Virus record (IMG/VR): IMGVR_UViG_3300014962_000013
Location: 1 to 48,231 of that record
DNA from: a virus
Reading direction: 5' to 3' (one strand)
DNA: 48,231 bases
Below are positions 14,323 to 23,548 of the stretch, piece by piece. The number at the start of each line of letters is the position of its first letter. Position 1 is the stretch's first letter. A program made the position numbers and the translations under genes. Below the pieces are notes generated by a model. It saw only the letters and a list, made by a program, of their open reading frames with translations, did not search any database and was not told where the DNA came from.

Positions 14323-17300
14323 CTACTTGTTCTTCGTCGTTCCGGCTGTGGACAGGGCAACCGGCCCCAGGTACGTGGCCATGACTCGCTGGACCATCGC
14401 CACGTCGGTTCCGTCAATGCTGATCTGGACTGTCTGGCCCGCGGCATTGCCGGCCGCCAGACTGGCCGCCTGCATCTGGCCCTGAACGTATCGACGGGCC
14501 TCATACGGAGTAGGGACCTTGATATCCCCCAGATTCCATTGGCTGTTCATAGAATCCGTTGCCGACTTCAGCGCCTGATCGATCTGACGCATCTGCTCTT
14601 CCTGCTGACGGGTGCGGTCCTTCATCGCTGCGAAGCGGTCATGTTCCCGGCGTAGGTACCGGATATAGGCAGCATGGGAGATCTGGCCCATCTGGTCCTT
14701 GTACTGCATGTCCTGGAGGTTCTGACTGAATGCAGCGGACTCTGCCGCATTACGCGCCTGACGGACGTTCAGGCGGTCCTGAGCGATTACGTCCACTCCA
14801 GCACCCGCTGCACGGTCGCTAGCCAGTTTGCGGCGCGCATTCAGGAGATCAGCGCGAGCAGCGGAGACAGGGTCGGTCATGTCGATGGAGAGGCGATTCT
14901 GCGTATCCCGATACGCCAGGACAGCATCCCGCATGGCCGATTGTGCTTGGTAGAGGCTCGCCAATCTCTGGTAATACTCCACGGTCCCCTTGGTCTCCTT
15001 TCGGAGATCCTCCGTCGCCCCTGCAAGCTGAGCGCTAGCTTGCGCCATCTGACCGCCATCTCGTGCCGCGCCAGCAAGACGGCGGGCCTGCGCAATAGAC
15101 ATCTGCGATGCCTGTGGATCGAACTCCCCGTTCTGCTTGTAGACAACCCGACCTAGGGCCTCTGCTAGCGCCTTCTCCATGGCGGGAACGTCACCTACGG
15201 CCGCAACTACCGCATCGAGGCTGAGACCCATGGCGAGCAAGGTGTCGTATCGGGCGCGCTTTGCCTTCATTACGGCCTTGGCGTCCGCAATTGCCTGATC
15301 GACTTGCTCCTTGTTCCCTCGATTCAGGGCCTCAACGATGGCATCTGCGCTACCCGACTCAACTGCCTTGCCGGCGATCTTCGCGAATGCCCGATCAAGG
15401 ATCGCCTTCTGCTCCTTCTGGCTGTCTGTCCTCGATGCGCGAGCCCTCGCCCTTTCCTCTATCTGCTTTGCCTGCTCGTCTACGAGCTGCTTCTCGATGG
15501 CCTGAACATTCACCTGTAGCTGTGAGAAGTCAGAGCCCGGAGCCGCATTCGCGAGATTCGATTTGGCTCCTTCCAATGTCCGCTTAATCGCTGCGATCCG
15601 CGCCTTGGTAGAAGTCGAGGAGGAGAGGGTGCCCGACAGGAGGCTCTGCTGGAGTGACCCCAGGGCAATAGCCGCCTCCGTGCCGATAACCTGCTTGCCT
15701 CCACCAGCCGTGAAAAGCCCAGCCACGATTTCGTCGACCAAGGGTGTAGCGCCCGCACGCGCCGCCTTCAGATCTGTCCCCTTGGGAAGCAGACGAAGAA
15801 GGTTGGCGAGCATGATCTTCTTCACGCGCTCCAGCTCTGCCTTTGTGAGCGGGCGGCCGAGTCCGAAATACTCCTGCAAATTGGTGAGGATCTTCCCCTG
15901 CATGGCCGGATCCTGGACAAGGGATGTGAGAAGGTCCTGGAATCCGGTCGGGGACACCTCTCCCCCCCCAGCAGGCGCCACAGGGCCGGGGGCGGGACCG
16001 ACAACAGGTGGGATGCCCAGTGGTTGCGCAGGATTGATTCCTGGTCGGTCCAAGGGATTCACGGTGGGAGACAGTCCTGCCGCCTCCCGTGCCTGCTTAT
16101 CAGCTGCCTGGGCAGCAGCCGTGGACCCCTGAAGAGCGGCAAGAATCGCTTCTTCGGGGGTCAGGGTTTCACTGCGAGGCTTTCCAAGACTCAGCAGCAA
16201 TCCATTGACAGCGGCAAGCTGGACTGCGGCACTTGCTCCATTGGTCTCCATCTCCTGCATGCGCGCGCCGATGCTCTCGGCCGTCAGGGTCGTGACGTCC
16301 CCAAAAGCGGCAATCGCATTTGCCAGCGCCAGGATTTGACGCTCCTTACCGACCTTCAAAGACCACTGCTCCCAGGCATCGGCCTGGGCATTGATCTCCT
16401 GAACAATGCTTCCGCGACGAGATGAAGTGATGATCCCGCTTGGACCGCCCTGCTGCTCCTCCAGTGTTGCGGCCAGAGTCCGCAGGCTGGCGGGAAGATC
16501 CTTCATGTTCCCGGTCTTTGCCGAATCAGATACCAATGCCGTTGCGGCACTACGGGTGTCTGTCTGCTCCTGCAAAGCCGTCCTGACGCCATCGGCCAGC
16601 ATGTACGCGGCGGTGCCGAGCAGAATGGCAATACCGGGACCTCCACCAAGAGCGCCCATAGCGATACGACCCGCACCCGCCGCAGCCGACACTCCCGTCC
16701 CTACCTTGGATGCCACGTTGGACGCAGCGCTTATCGCGCTGCCCGCAAGGCCCGCTGCGCCCCCGGCCCTAGTGGCAGCGGCCGCCGATGCTCCAGCAAC
16801 GGCTATTTCCTCGCCCGCCAGAATCACGGCTTCTGCGTGCAGAGTGGCGGCGCGCGACAGCGCAGCTGTTGCTTCATTGGTCGCTGTGACGCGCGCCTGA
16901 TCTGCGCTAGCCTGCTTAGCGGTTCCCTCGTCAACAGCCGCCTTACGGGCAGTGTCGGCCGCGGTCAGTGCGCTCTGAAATCGCGTCCCCTGGAGCATCT
17001 GGGAGCCGAAGGCCTTGAACGGGGCAAGTCCACCAAGGGTGCTGAACGCCTTGATGAGGAGGCGCATTTCCACGGCAACCATCAGGATGCCGCTGTAACC
17101 GCCTATGCCGTTCGGGCTACCGGGAAGTCGGTCAAGAAGCCCCATGAGCTGATTGAAGATTTGCAGCATCCGATCGAGCGCCGTCAGTAGAGGCTCTACG
17201 ACCTTCAGCGTGATCGCGAAGGGCGCGAATATCTTGGACTGCGCAAGGCCGGTAGCGATGTTGTTGACGGTTCCCTGCATCATGCGCAGAGTGCCGACGA

Positions 17301-20139
17301 GGTCTTCGCTCTTCTGCTTGAACTCGTCCATACCGGCACCCGGCTTGAATGCCTTGTCCAGCATGTTCGGATCGAAGATCGCCTGATAGTTGTTGAACAG
17401 TGCAGCCAACTCGCGGGAGTTGCTTGGGCCACCGAGCTGAGCCAGCGTGATTTTGCGTAGTTCCGGGCTTGCCTGCTGGTATGCAGCAGCGATGCGTGCG
17501 ATCTGATCCCGTACCGAAGCGCTCGGGTCAATGGCCTGATCTCCGGTTAGGCCCATTTGCTGATTGATGCGGGCAATCACGCCTCGACCCGTCGTCCCCT
17601 GGAGGATCGAGAAGACGCGACTCAGGCGAGTGGCAACGGATTGGCCAGATTGATCGGTGCGTCCCTGAACGATTGAGACAGCCGCCGCTGCCTCGCGCAG
17701 GTTGAACCCCGCCTCATTGGCCGTCTGTGCGATGTTAGCCAAGCCCTGGGAAACCTGCTGCGGATCACCGCCGAGACGGTTCTTCGCGGACGAGATGGCA
17801 TCCACGACGGACTGGAGGCTGTCGGCCGTGAGGCCGAAGGCCGAGCCAATGGCCGTTACGTCGCCCGTAGCATCGGGGAGAGTCTTGCTCGTGATGAGCG
17901 AAATCTGCGTTGCCACGGATGCGACCGTTGATCCAACACGCTCCACCTCACTGACATCTGCCAGGTCCTGAGCGAACATACGGACGCCGCGGGCCGCGGA
18001 GTCCATCGCCTCGCCCACGTTGGATCCGGCGTACTTGGAGATGTTGGACAGGGTGTTGATGAATTCGACGCCTACATCGTTCGTGCCGCCCATGGCGATA
18101 CGCAGATCGCGCATCGAGTCAGACATGTTCTTCGCCTGCTCTAGGACATCACGCATGACTGCGCTGATGCCAAAGAGCACGTTATAGAGGGATCCGTACT
18201 TCAGTACGTTGCCAGCTGCGGTGCCCAGGTTGCCCAGCCAGTTCGGGTCGATACCGGCGCTGTGTGATCCGAAGCCGGATCCGGTCATGCCTCCGAGCAG
18301 TGAACCGAAGAAGGTGCGCTGCCCGTACCGCTGATTCCACTGGGCTTGATCGAACTGGGACATCGGTGCGCCGTTCATGGCGTACATGCCCTGCGGGATC
18401 TTCCGTCCCGATGGACTCACCGTGTCCTGGCTGACGAGGAATGCGCCATGCCGTGCCTCGATGAGGTTGGCGAGGCGCGATTCCTCCAATGCCAGTTTGT
18501 TGGCTTCGCGGGAAGCCTCCGCCATGGCCCTGGCGTATTCAGCCTGGGCTTTGGTGACCATGACGCCTTCGGCCTGGGCTTCCTTGTTCAGCTTCTCCTG
18601 AATATCAGCGGCAGCCTTGATGCGCTTGGCGTGCTCAGCCCGCGCATCCATCTCCACCTTGTGCATGGCGTCCGCGGATTCCTGCGTCGAGTACAGGTCG
18701 CGCAGTCGAACAGGGTTGCCGGGGTCCTGGGTGCGTGCAGCCCGGACAAGGTCTCCCGCTGGACCGGAGGCGATGTTCTGCTCCAGGGCCTTGGCGTACA
18801 GCTTTTCCATTGCTGATGTCTGAGACATCTCGGCAAAGGTGTAGTTGTTGCCCTCGGGGGACTGGCGAACGATTGACGAGATCAGGTCCCGGCGGCGCTG
18901 AGTATCCAGGCCCCGCTGGTACGTGCGCAGCTCTTCAGCGCGCTTGGCGCGCATGACCGGATCATTAGGATCGAGGAAGATCGCTTCGCCCTGCCGGCCG
19001 ATCTGGTAGACGTCCTGATTGGCTGACGTGCTGTCAATCCATACATTGCGACGGATCGGCTTGTAGGTCGGGTCGTTCTGTATCTGGTTGGCCTTGTCCT
19101 GCGCTCGCTTCAGAGAGTCGGCAGCAGCCTTCTGCGCATCCCTGAGAAGATCCGCGGCCTTGGTTGCTCCCTCGACTGCGGCAACCTCTCCCGCGAGTGC
19201 GTCACGGAGCTGGCGTTCGCGCTCCGTGGTCAACTCCGACGTAGGGGAAGCCGTAGAATACTTGTCGATGATGCGGTCTCTGCTGGGGTCGTACAGAGCG
19301 TTATAGCGGCCGATCTTGAATGGGAGACCCTGCTCCATGCCTGTCTTGGCATCCCTGGCAATGGTCATTCGAGAGACTTCCCCGGAAAGGCGGATTCCCT
19401 CGATCTCCTTTTCCAGTTGGCGCTTGTAGCGCTCTGTGCGCGGGTCGGGAACGATCTCCTGGTTATCCTCCCCCGACCCCTTGGTAATGGTCCCGACTCC
19501 GGTCAAGGCGATACGAGCGTTGTACATCTCATCAAGAGGTGTCCGAGCGCCGCCACTACCGAGAAACGTCTGAACCTGCGGGATGAGTTGGTCCTTGGTC
19601 ATCTTGGAGAAGCCAGGAACCTGAAGTTCTCGGGCGAGCCCCTGCAACTGCGCCTTCGTCATGTCGCGGAGACTGCTGAAGGTGGTGCCCAGGTACTCAC
19701 CGATGATCGTGTCGAAGTGCAAGCCCTTGACGATTGCCGAACCGGAGTTGCGCAGAGTGGCGGTCGCCTCAGCGGCCATCTGGTAACTGGTGCGCTGGAT
19801 GTGCTCCAGCATCTGCCGCTGACTTGCCCCCTGAAGGCCAGCAATGTCGTAGTTGAATCGCTGCTGGCCTGGGGAGACACCGGCCTTGGTCTGGGCATCA
19901 ACCTGCTGCTTGTGCTGCGCGATCAGTTCCTTCGTGAGCTGATCGCCACGGGCCTTGATCTCGTCCATCTTGCGTGCCCAGCGGTCGAATCCCGCCAGAT
20001 CGACGTTGCCCATCTTCAGTTCAGGAAGACCGCTGGCGAATGTCCGAGCGAGCTGCCCATAGGCCTTTTCGACCAGCGCTGCCAACTCAGGCAGGTTGGT
20101 CTGGCCGACTACGGCAAACGACTCGATGTTATCCACCAC
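14323..20139 (-). CDS. Tape measure protein
   Basis: At 1938 residues this is the largest gene of the window. The N-terminal third is charged helix; a TP901-type core lies near residues 700-1000 (S-D-S-M-R-D-L-R-I-A-M-G-G and Q-V-S-Q-G-L-A-N-I-A-Q-T-A). A hydrophobic patch is near 1160 (G-I-A-I-L-L-G-T-A-A-Y-M-L), a Pro/Gly-rich hinge near 1375, then long coiled coil. Tape measure proteins set tail length, roughly 1.5 angstrom per residue, which would give about 290 nm (estimate). GTG 20139 shares its first base with the stop of the frameshifted chaperone (TAGTG). A run of eight G (C on the + strand) lies near 15962. Confidence 0.95.
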   Translation of the reverse strand: MVDNIESFAVVGQTNLPELAALVEKAYGQLARTFASGLPELKMGNVDLAGFDRWARKMDEIKARGDQLTKELIAQHKQQVDAQTKAGVSPGQQRFNYDIAGLQGASQRQMLEHIQRTSYQMAAEATATLRNSGSAIVKGLHFDTIIGEYLGTTFSSLRDMTKAQLQGLARELQVPGFSKMTKDQLIPQVQTFLGSGGARTPLDEMYNARIALTGVGTITKGSGEDNQEIVPDPRTERYKRQLEKEIEGIRLSGEVSRMTIARDAKTGMEQGLPFKIGRYNALYDPSRDRIIDKYSTASPTSELTTERERQLRDALAGEVAAVEGATKAADLLRDAQKAAADSLKRAQDKANQIQNDPTYKPIRRNVWIDSTSANQDVYQIGRQGEAIFLDPNDPVMRAKRAEELRTYQRGLDTQRRRDLISSIVRQSPEGNNYTFAEMSQTSAMEKLYAKALEQNIASGPAGDLVRAARTQDPGNPVRLRDLYSTQESADAMHKVEMDARAEHAKRIKAAADIQEKLNKEAQAEGVMVTKAQAEYARAMAEASREANKLALEESRLANLIEARHGAFLVSQDTVSPSGRKIPQGMYAMNGAPMSQFDQAQWNQRYGQRTFFGSLLGGMTGSGFGSHSAGIDPNWLGNLGTAAGNVLKYGSLYNVLFGISAVMRDVLEQAKNMSDSMRDLRIAMGGTNDVGVEFINTLSNISKYAGSNVGEAMDSAARGVRMFAQDLADVSEVERVGSTVASVATQISLITSKTLPDATGDVTAIGSAFGLTADSLQSVVDAISSAKNRLGGDPQQVSQGLANIAQTANEAGFNLREAAAAVSIVQGRTDQSGQSVATRLSRVFSILQGTTGRGVIARINQQMGLTGDQAIDPSASVRDQIARIAAAYQQASPELRKITLAQLGGPSNSRELAALFNNYQAIFDPNMLDKAFKPGAGMDEFKQKSEDLVGTLRMMQGTVNNIATGLAQSKIFAPFAITLKVVEPLLTALDRMLQIFNQLMGLLDRLPGSPNGIGGYSGILMVAVEMRLLIKAFSTLGGLAPFKAFGSQMLQGTRFQSALTAADTARKAAVDEGTAKQASADQARVTATNEATAALSRAATLHAEAVILAGEEIAVAGASAAAATRAGGAAGLAGSAISAASNVASKVGTGVSAAAGAGRIAMGALGGGPGIAILLGTAAYMLADGVRTALQEQTDTRSAATALVSDSAKTGNMKDLPASLRTLAATLEEQQGGPSGIITSSRRGSIVQEINAQADAWEQWSLKVGKERQILALANAIAAFGDVTTLTAESIGARMQEMETNGASAAVQLAAVNGLLLSLGKPRSETLTPEEAILAALQGSTAAAQAADKQAREAAGLSPTVNPLDRPGINPAQPLGIPPVVGPAPGPVAPAGGGEVSPTGFQDLLTSLVQDPAMQGKILTNLQEYFGLGRPLTKAELERVKKIMLANLLRLLPKGTDLKAARAGATPLVDEIVAGLFTAGGGKQVIGTEAAIALGSLQQSLLSGTLSSSTSTKARIAAIKRTLEGAKSNLANAAPGSDFSQLQVNVQAIEKQLVDEQAKQIEERARARASRTDSQKEQKAILDRAFAKIAGKAVESGSADAIVEALNRGNKEQVDQAIADAKAVMKAKRARYDTLLAMGLSLDAVVAAVGDVPAMEKALAEALGRVVYKQNGEFDPQASQMSIAQARRLAGAARDGGQMAQASAQLAGATEDLRKETKGTVEYYQRLASLYQAQSAMRDAVLAYRDTQNRLSIDMTDPVSAARADLLNARRKLASDRAAGAGVDVIAQDRLNVRQARNAAESAAFSQNLQDMQYKDQMGQISHAAYIRYLRREHDRFAAMKDRTRQQEEQMRQIDQALKSATDSMNSQWNLGDIKVPTPYEARRYVQGQMQAASLAAGNAAGQTVQISIDGTDVAMVQRVMATYLGPVALSTAGTTKNK

Positions 20140-20459
20140 TACCTCCGCAAGCCGGCTGTGTACTCGTTCTGCATGAGGGGCACGTCATCGACGGGCTCCA
20201 TGGACGTTCCACTTCTCATGCGCTCAGCCACGACCTCGAAATGGTCGTTCAGGGCTTTTGCGTTGAGCCAAATCGACTCAGGCGGACGTTGCTCGTCCGT
20301 CAGTTCCATCCATCCCAGGACCGCCAGCGCCTGACTGACGGCTATAACCAGGAACCACGGGGCCTCCTGCGGATCCCGCGACGGATAGAGTGCATCTATC
20401 CCGCCACCCCGCTTGGCAGCCGAAACGAGTCGAATGAACTCGCCTGACTGCCCTAGGAT
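20139..20459 (-). CDS. Tail assembly chaperone extension (T-type, reached by -1 frameshift)
   Basis: This 106-codon frame has no good start of its own. It begins I-L-G-Q-S-G-E-F-I-R-L-V-S-A-A-K if ribosomes slip back one base on GGGAAAA (20465-20459) in the G-type gene. It ends with TAG at 20141-20139, touching the tape measure start. The fused product would have 357 residues. Coding character is clear (P-W-F-L-V-I-A-V-S-Q-A-L-A-V-L-G-W), and the arrangement matches the conserved GT fusion of siphophages. Confidence 0.85.
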   Translation of the reverse strand: MLGQSGEFIRLVSAAKRGGGIDALYPSRDPQEAPWFLVIAVSQALAVLGWMELTDEQRPPESIWLNAKALNDHFEVVAERMRSGTSMEPVDDVPLMQNEYTAGLRR

Positions 20460-21211
20460 TTTCCCTCGCGCTCCGTCATCTCCAGCCCAGCAAGAGCTGT
20501 GGCAATCACTTCCTGAAGATCCTCCGGCAAGTGGCGGATCTCATCCTTCTCCTCAAACACGCGAACGCGGTGGTCGCACGAACCGTGGTCCCAGCCGCCG
20601 TCCTTCTTCACCGCCGAGCAAATGCGGCAGGCGTACCACAGCTGCGTCATCCGGTACTCGAACATCCCAACCATGTTTCCGCGCTGCTCGATCCACCACG
20701 TGCGGTACTTCTCCCACAGGGCATCGTCGCTCATGCCCTCCATCTCCTGGCGGTCGATGCTGGTGATCACATCGAGCCTGCTGCCGATCTCGGTGGCGTA
20801 CTCGTCCATGAGGCGCATCAAGTAGTCGCGCTCTAGGTCAGTAGCGACCTGGGCCAGATCCGGGGAACGCTCGATCACATCGATCTTCTCGCGCCACTTC
20901 TCGTCAGCACGGAGTTCGTCAATGATCTCCAGGTACGCCTCGAATGAGGTGGACTCCATCATCAGGTTGATGATGTCTTCGCGGCCCGTCTCGGTGTACT
21001 GGGCGCGCATAATCGCCGCCTCGTTACCGTCCGGATCATCATTCAGAGCGAGGACAAGGCGAGAGCGTGCTGCCGCTGCATCGCTCGTGGCCTCCTGCCG
21101 CTCGAAAGCATTCATCGCCTGAAGCCACATGACCGTGCCGTCCGCGAGGACGAGTTCCTTGCCCCGCACGTACAGGTCTGACAGGCGTCGGTACGACGAG
21201 CGTGTAGTCAT
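20453..21211 (-). CDS. Tail assembly chaperone (G-type product)
   Basis: The 252-residue acidic helical protein lies directly upstream of the tape measure gene, the conserved place of the lambda G/GT chaperones that coat the tape measure before tail polymerisation. It ends M-T-E-R-E-G-K-S, and the slippery heptamer GGGAAAA falls four codons before the stop, in the right phase for -1 slippage. A Cys/His cluster (C-R-I-C-S, S-C-D-H) near the C-terminus may bind metal. Confidence 0.85.
   Translation of the reverse strand: MTTRSSYRRLSDLYVRGKELVLADGTVMWLQAMNAFERQEATSDAAAARSRLVLALNDDPDGNEAAIMRAQYTETGREDIINLMMESTSFEAYLEIIDELRADEKWREKIDVIERSPDLAQVATDLERDYLMRLMDEYATEIGSRLDVITSIDRQEMEGMSDDALWEKYRTWWIEQRGNMVGMFEYRMTQLWYACRICSAVKKDGGWDHGSCDHRVRVFEEKDEIRHLPEDLQEVIATALAGLEMTEREGKS
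20459..20465 (-). promoter_or_regulatory. Slippery heptamer GGGAAAA for -1 programmed frameshifting
   Basis: In the zero frame the codons read GAG GGA AAA TCC TAG, so G-GGA-AAA fits the X-XXY-YYZ rule exactly. After slippage the next codon is ATC and the frame stays open for 106 codons. The early stop of the zero frame six bases after the heptamer is typical of tail chaperone genes. Confidence 0.85.
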
Positions 21212-21278
21212 AGCGTTTCTCCCCTAGTCCACATCCAGTTCCATAGGGGATGTCGGTACTGCGAAGTCTGGAATGGCC

Positions 21279-21308
21279 GCACCCCCACCTCGCTGGAGAT
21301 GGGGGTGC
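21279..21308 (-). terminator. Nine-bp GC-rich hairpin ahead of the tail chaperone gene
   Basis: GCACCCCCA (21279-21287) pairs perfectly with TGGGGGTGC (21300-21308) around a 12-base loop, in the 151-base gap between the small protein gene ending at 21363 and the chaperone start. No U-run follows on the leftward transcript (GGCCATTCC), so it may attenuate or mark a processing site. A 24-codon frame with a GTG start inside the hairpin ends on the chaperone ATG; it is noted but not called. Confidence 0.45.
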
Positions 21309-21362
21309 TATGCCTGCCGCCGCTCGTGTCCGACAGGCTCCGCGCTTCCCAACGCGGCTAGT

Positions 21363-21566
21363 TCACAGTTCGGCCAAGTCATCCGGCAATCGCTCAATGC
21401 TGGCTGCGAAGCCCAGTGGAGGCCCCGGTTCGGGTGGGATGGGCTCATCTGGCATGAGGGCGACAGCTATCCCGGCACAAGCGGAGAGAAGCTTGTTCAT
21501 CTGCTTGAACGACAGTTTGTCATCGGTCTGGACTTCGACCATGCCTACCTTGACGCGAGTCGTCAT
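21363..21566 (-). CDS. Hypothetical protein, 67 residues
   Basis: The small product (M-T-T-R-V-K-V-G-M-V-E-V-Q-T-D-D-K) has a Pro-rich patch (P-D-E-P-I-P-P-E-P-G-P-P) near the C-terminus. Its ATG overlaps the preceding stop (ATGA). No family is recognised. It belongs to the accessory/lysis block rather than the tail genes. Confidence 0.55.
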   Translation of the reverse strand: MTTRVKVGMVEVQTDDKLSFKQMNKLLSACAGIAVALMPDEPIPPEPGPPLGFAASIERLPDDLAEL

Positions 21567-21799
21567 CGGACCATCCGGGCGATCCGCAGGTACGCCTCAC
21601 TGTCGTCGTAGTTGTCATCGTGGTACGGATCGACTTTCGATCTCGACCCCTTCAGCAGGACCATCATCCAAGCGACATCATGCGCTGTGAGCGTGATTCC
21701 CAGCCATGCCGACCACAGTCCCGCGATGCGGTCGTGGTTCGGGCGCGGGTCGCCGTAGTGTTGCCCGCGTTCCTCGATGAGTTCCTCCGGGCGATTCAC
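21563..21799 (-). CDS. DUF6378-type small phage protein
   Basis: The 78-residue protein follows the widespread phage pattern E-R-G-Q-H-Y-G-D-P-R-P-N-H, then L-W-S-A-W-L-G, D-V-A-W-M-M-V-L-L-K and H-D-D-N-Y-D-D. The conserved acidic residues and the helical character recall MazG-like folds, so nucleotide handling has been suggested for the family, but the function is not established. The start follows the metallophosphoesterase stop immediately. Confidence 0.75.
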   Translation of the reverse strand: MNRPEELIEERGQHYGDPRPNHDRIAGLWSAWLGITLTAHDVAWMMVLLKGSRSKVDPYHDDNYDDSEAYLRIARMVR

Positions 21800-22834
21800 C
21801 TAGTCCACCCAAACCTGATAGGCGCTGGTGACTCGGCCGGCGTCCGGGTCGATGAAGTGCAGGCGCTGGCTGGGAACGCCGCTGGCAGCCATGGAGTCCC
21901 GTGCATAGCGATTCTCGGACTCGATGCTGCCCGTCCAGTAGATGGCCCCCAGGCCGTCGCTGAGGGGCTCCTGGGCGTGCCGGTGATAGTGGCCTAGGTA
22001 GATGTCCTGAAACTCCCATCCGTAGGCTCCGGCCTTCCAGCGATTCCCTGCGCCCTGCCATGCACTAGGGCTGGCGAACCCAGCCCTACCGACCTCGTCC
22101 CCGTGCATGAGGAGAGCGCGGTAGTTGCCTATTTCGATCCGCTGGATGTCTTCCGGACATGGCAGCCAGTTCAGTCGATCCTGACCGGACGACAGGAGTA
22201 CCTGGCGGGCCAGCTCGTATGTCATGCGGTCGGCATTATCGGCCTTCGGTACGGCATCCCGCTTTGAACCGAGGCGGCCATGGTTTCCCCACTCGGATAC
22301 GACCGTGACCGTGTCGTACATGGCGAGAGCCCTGCGAACCGCCTCGACCAGCAGATTCCCTACCGAGACGAACTGCTCGAATAGGCTCGCCTCGATCTCG
22401 TATGGCTGGGTGGGGAAGTTGAAGATTCCCTCGATCATGTCCCCGCCGAACGCGATAGTGCATTCCCTAACGGGGTGATCGGCTCGCTGGATCTCAGTGA
22501 TGCGCTGAGCCTTGTCCACAAACCTGTGGACGCGCTCGTACATAACCTGTGGGTTGTATGACGGGGTCACCTTGAACCCCTGCCAGTCCGTCAGATGCCA
22601 CAACGCCACTTCGGTGCCTTTGCTACGGCGGTCGCGGGCTGGCTTCACTACAGGATCAAGGGGGGTCGTCAGGACAGCGTCCCTGCATGCCTCAATCGTA
22701 ACGGTGACGAGATGATCGCGGGCCGACTTCCACTTCGCAGTCTCCTGCTGAGATCTGCGCAGAGCATCTCGAAGACGTTCGATCTCGACCTGAGCCGCGA
22801 GAACTTCAGGCTGGAGACGCTCCGACAGGCTCAC
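21800..22834 (-). CDS. Calcineurin-like metallophosphoesterase
   Basis: The 344-residue protein has an N-terminal coiled coil (about 10-45), then metal-binding motifs in the expected order: T-D-W-Q (82-85), G-G-D-M-I-E-G (130-136), W-G-N-H-G-R (182-187), L-M-H-G-D-E (242-247) and G-H-Y-H-R-H near 283. Such enzymes cleave phosphodiester or phosphomonoester bonds with two metal ions; phage versions may be nucleases or act on signalling nucleotides. GTG 22834 was chosen for its GTGA overlap. It sits inside the tail gene order, next to lysis genes. Confidence 0.85.
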   Translation of the reverse strand: MSLSERLQPEVLAAQVEIERLRDALRRSQQETAKWKSARDHLVTVTIEACRDAVLTTPLDPVVKPARDRRSKGTEVALWHLTDWQGFKVTPSYNPQVMYERVHRFVDKAQRITEIQRADHPVRECTIAFGGDMIEGIFNFPTQPYEIEASLFEQFVSVGNLLVEAVRRALAMYDTVTVVSEWGNHGRLGSKRDAVPKADNADRMTYELARQVLLSSGQDRLNWLPCPEDIQRIEIGNYRALLMHGDEVGRAGFASPSAWQGAGNRWKAGAYGWEFQDIYLGHYHRHAQEPLSDGLGAIYWTGSIESENRYARDSMAASGVPSQRLHFIDPDAGRVTSAYQVWVD

Positions 22835-23064
22835 GAGCCCGCGCACTCCCTGGCGCGGTGCCTACGAACGGTCTCGGGCCGAATGTCATGGCCCTCCGAT
22901 GCAAGAGCGCGAGCGATAGCCGATGAAGTGACTCCCCCATCCGAGAGGGCGGCCTGGAGCGCCTTGGCATCGCCCTCAGGCAGGCCACTAATGAGAATGC
23001 AAAGAGTGCAACGAGGCCCATGCTTGCGTGATGCCTCGATCTTCAATGCCTCTGACAGCGACAT
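22831..23064 (-). CDS. Small HTH-like protein
   Basis: The 77-residue protein has C-T-L-C-I-L near residue 19, then V-T-S-S-A-I-A-R-A-L-A-S-E-G and P-E-T-V-R-R-H-R, reading as a helix-turn-helix that would recognise DNA. It is downstream of the peptidase gene and overlaps the metallophosphoesterase start. It could regulate the cassette or be a packaging-type accessory; neither is shown. Confidence 0.5.
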   Translation of the reverse strand: MSLSEALKIEASRKHGPRCTLCILISGLPEGDAKALQAALSDGGVTSSAIARALASEGHDIRPETVRRHRARECAGS

Positions 23065-23073
23065 TACCTCTCC

Positions 23074-23547
23074 TCAGACGCGGGGAATGGGTCGCCCTAG
23101 GCGGTACGACCAGCGGCGCTTCACCTTCGGCCGCCACGATGGGTCGGGGCGGTGACTGGCGAGGCCGTCCAACCGCTTATCGAAATCGACTGTCTGGATG
23201 CGAGCAAGAGGCGATAGCAGCCTGCCCCGCCCCAGCGGAACAGCGTGATAGTGCTCCGGCCACAGGCCGGTAATGGCACGGCGAAGCCAGCCGGCGAAAC
23301 CGGCCCGCTTCATCCAGTAGTCGAGGGTCTTCTTCTCGTCCTCCGTATATTGGCGCACGGAAAGATCGACGGCCTCCTCGTCGTGAGACCCAGCAGATGC
23401 AGCCACTCCCTTATGGAATGACCCCTGCCCAATGACCAGACTTAGGCCGGACATCTCCTCGACCCACTTGAGCTGCTCGACCATGGCGCGAGTGAAGGTG
23501 AAACCGCGCCAGTCGATGCGGTCATCCCATTTCTTGGTGACGGCCAT
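23074..23547 (-). CDS. Endolysin, M15-type zinc peptidase
   Basis: The 157-residue protein has the zinc-ligand pattern of D-Ala-D-Ala or L-Ala-D-Glu peptidases: G-S-H55-D-E-E-A-V-D61-L-S, then R-A-G-F-A-G-W-L-R and P-E-H99-Y-H101-A-V. These enzymes cut peptide cross-links in the cell wall from inside, after a holin opens the membrane. There is no signal peptide or wall-binding domain. Two membrane protein genes directly upstream make this the main lysis cassette, oddly placed between major tail protein and tail chaperone genes. Confidence 0.8.
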   Translation of the reverse strand: MAVTKKWDDRIDWRGFTFTRAMVEQLKWVEEMSGLSLVIGQGSFHKGVAASAGSHDEEAVDLSVRQYTEDEKKTLDYWMKRAGFAGWLRRAITGLWPEHYHAVPLGRGRLLSPLARIQTVDFDKRLDGLASHRPDPSWRPKVKRRWSYRLGRPIPRV

Positions 23548-23548
23548 G

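Noticed and set aside
15962-15969. Run of eight C (eight G on the coding strand) in the tape measure gene as a possible programmed frameshift site
   Set aside because: It falls in a Gly-rich hinge with long open frame on both sides and no useful alternative frame; most simply a homopolymer, worth only a sequencing check.
22237-22244. GCCGATAA on the leftward strand as a WhiG-type -10 element
   Set aside because: It lies inside the metallophosphoesterase coding sequence and no TAAA -35 element is found at the expected distance; judged chance.
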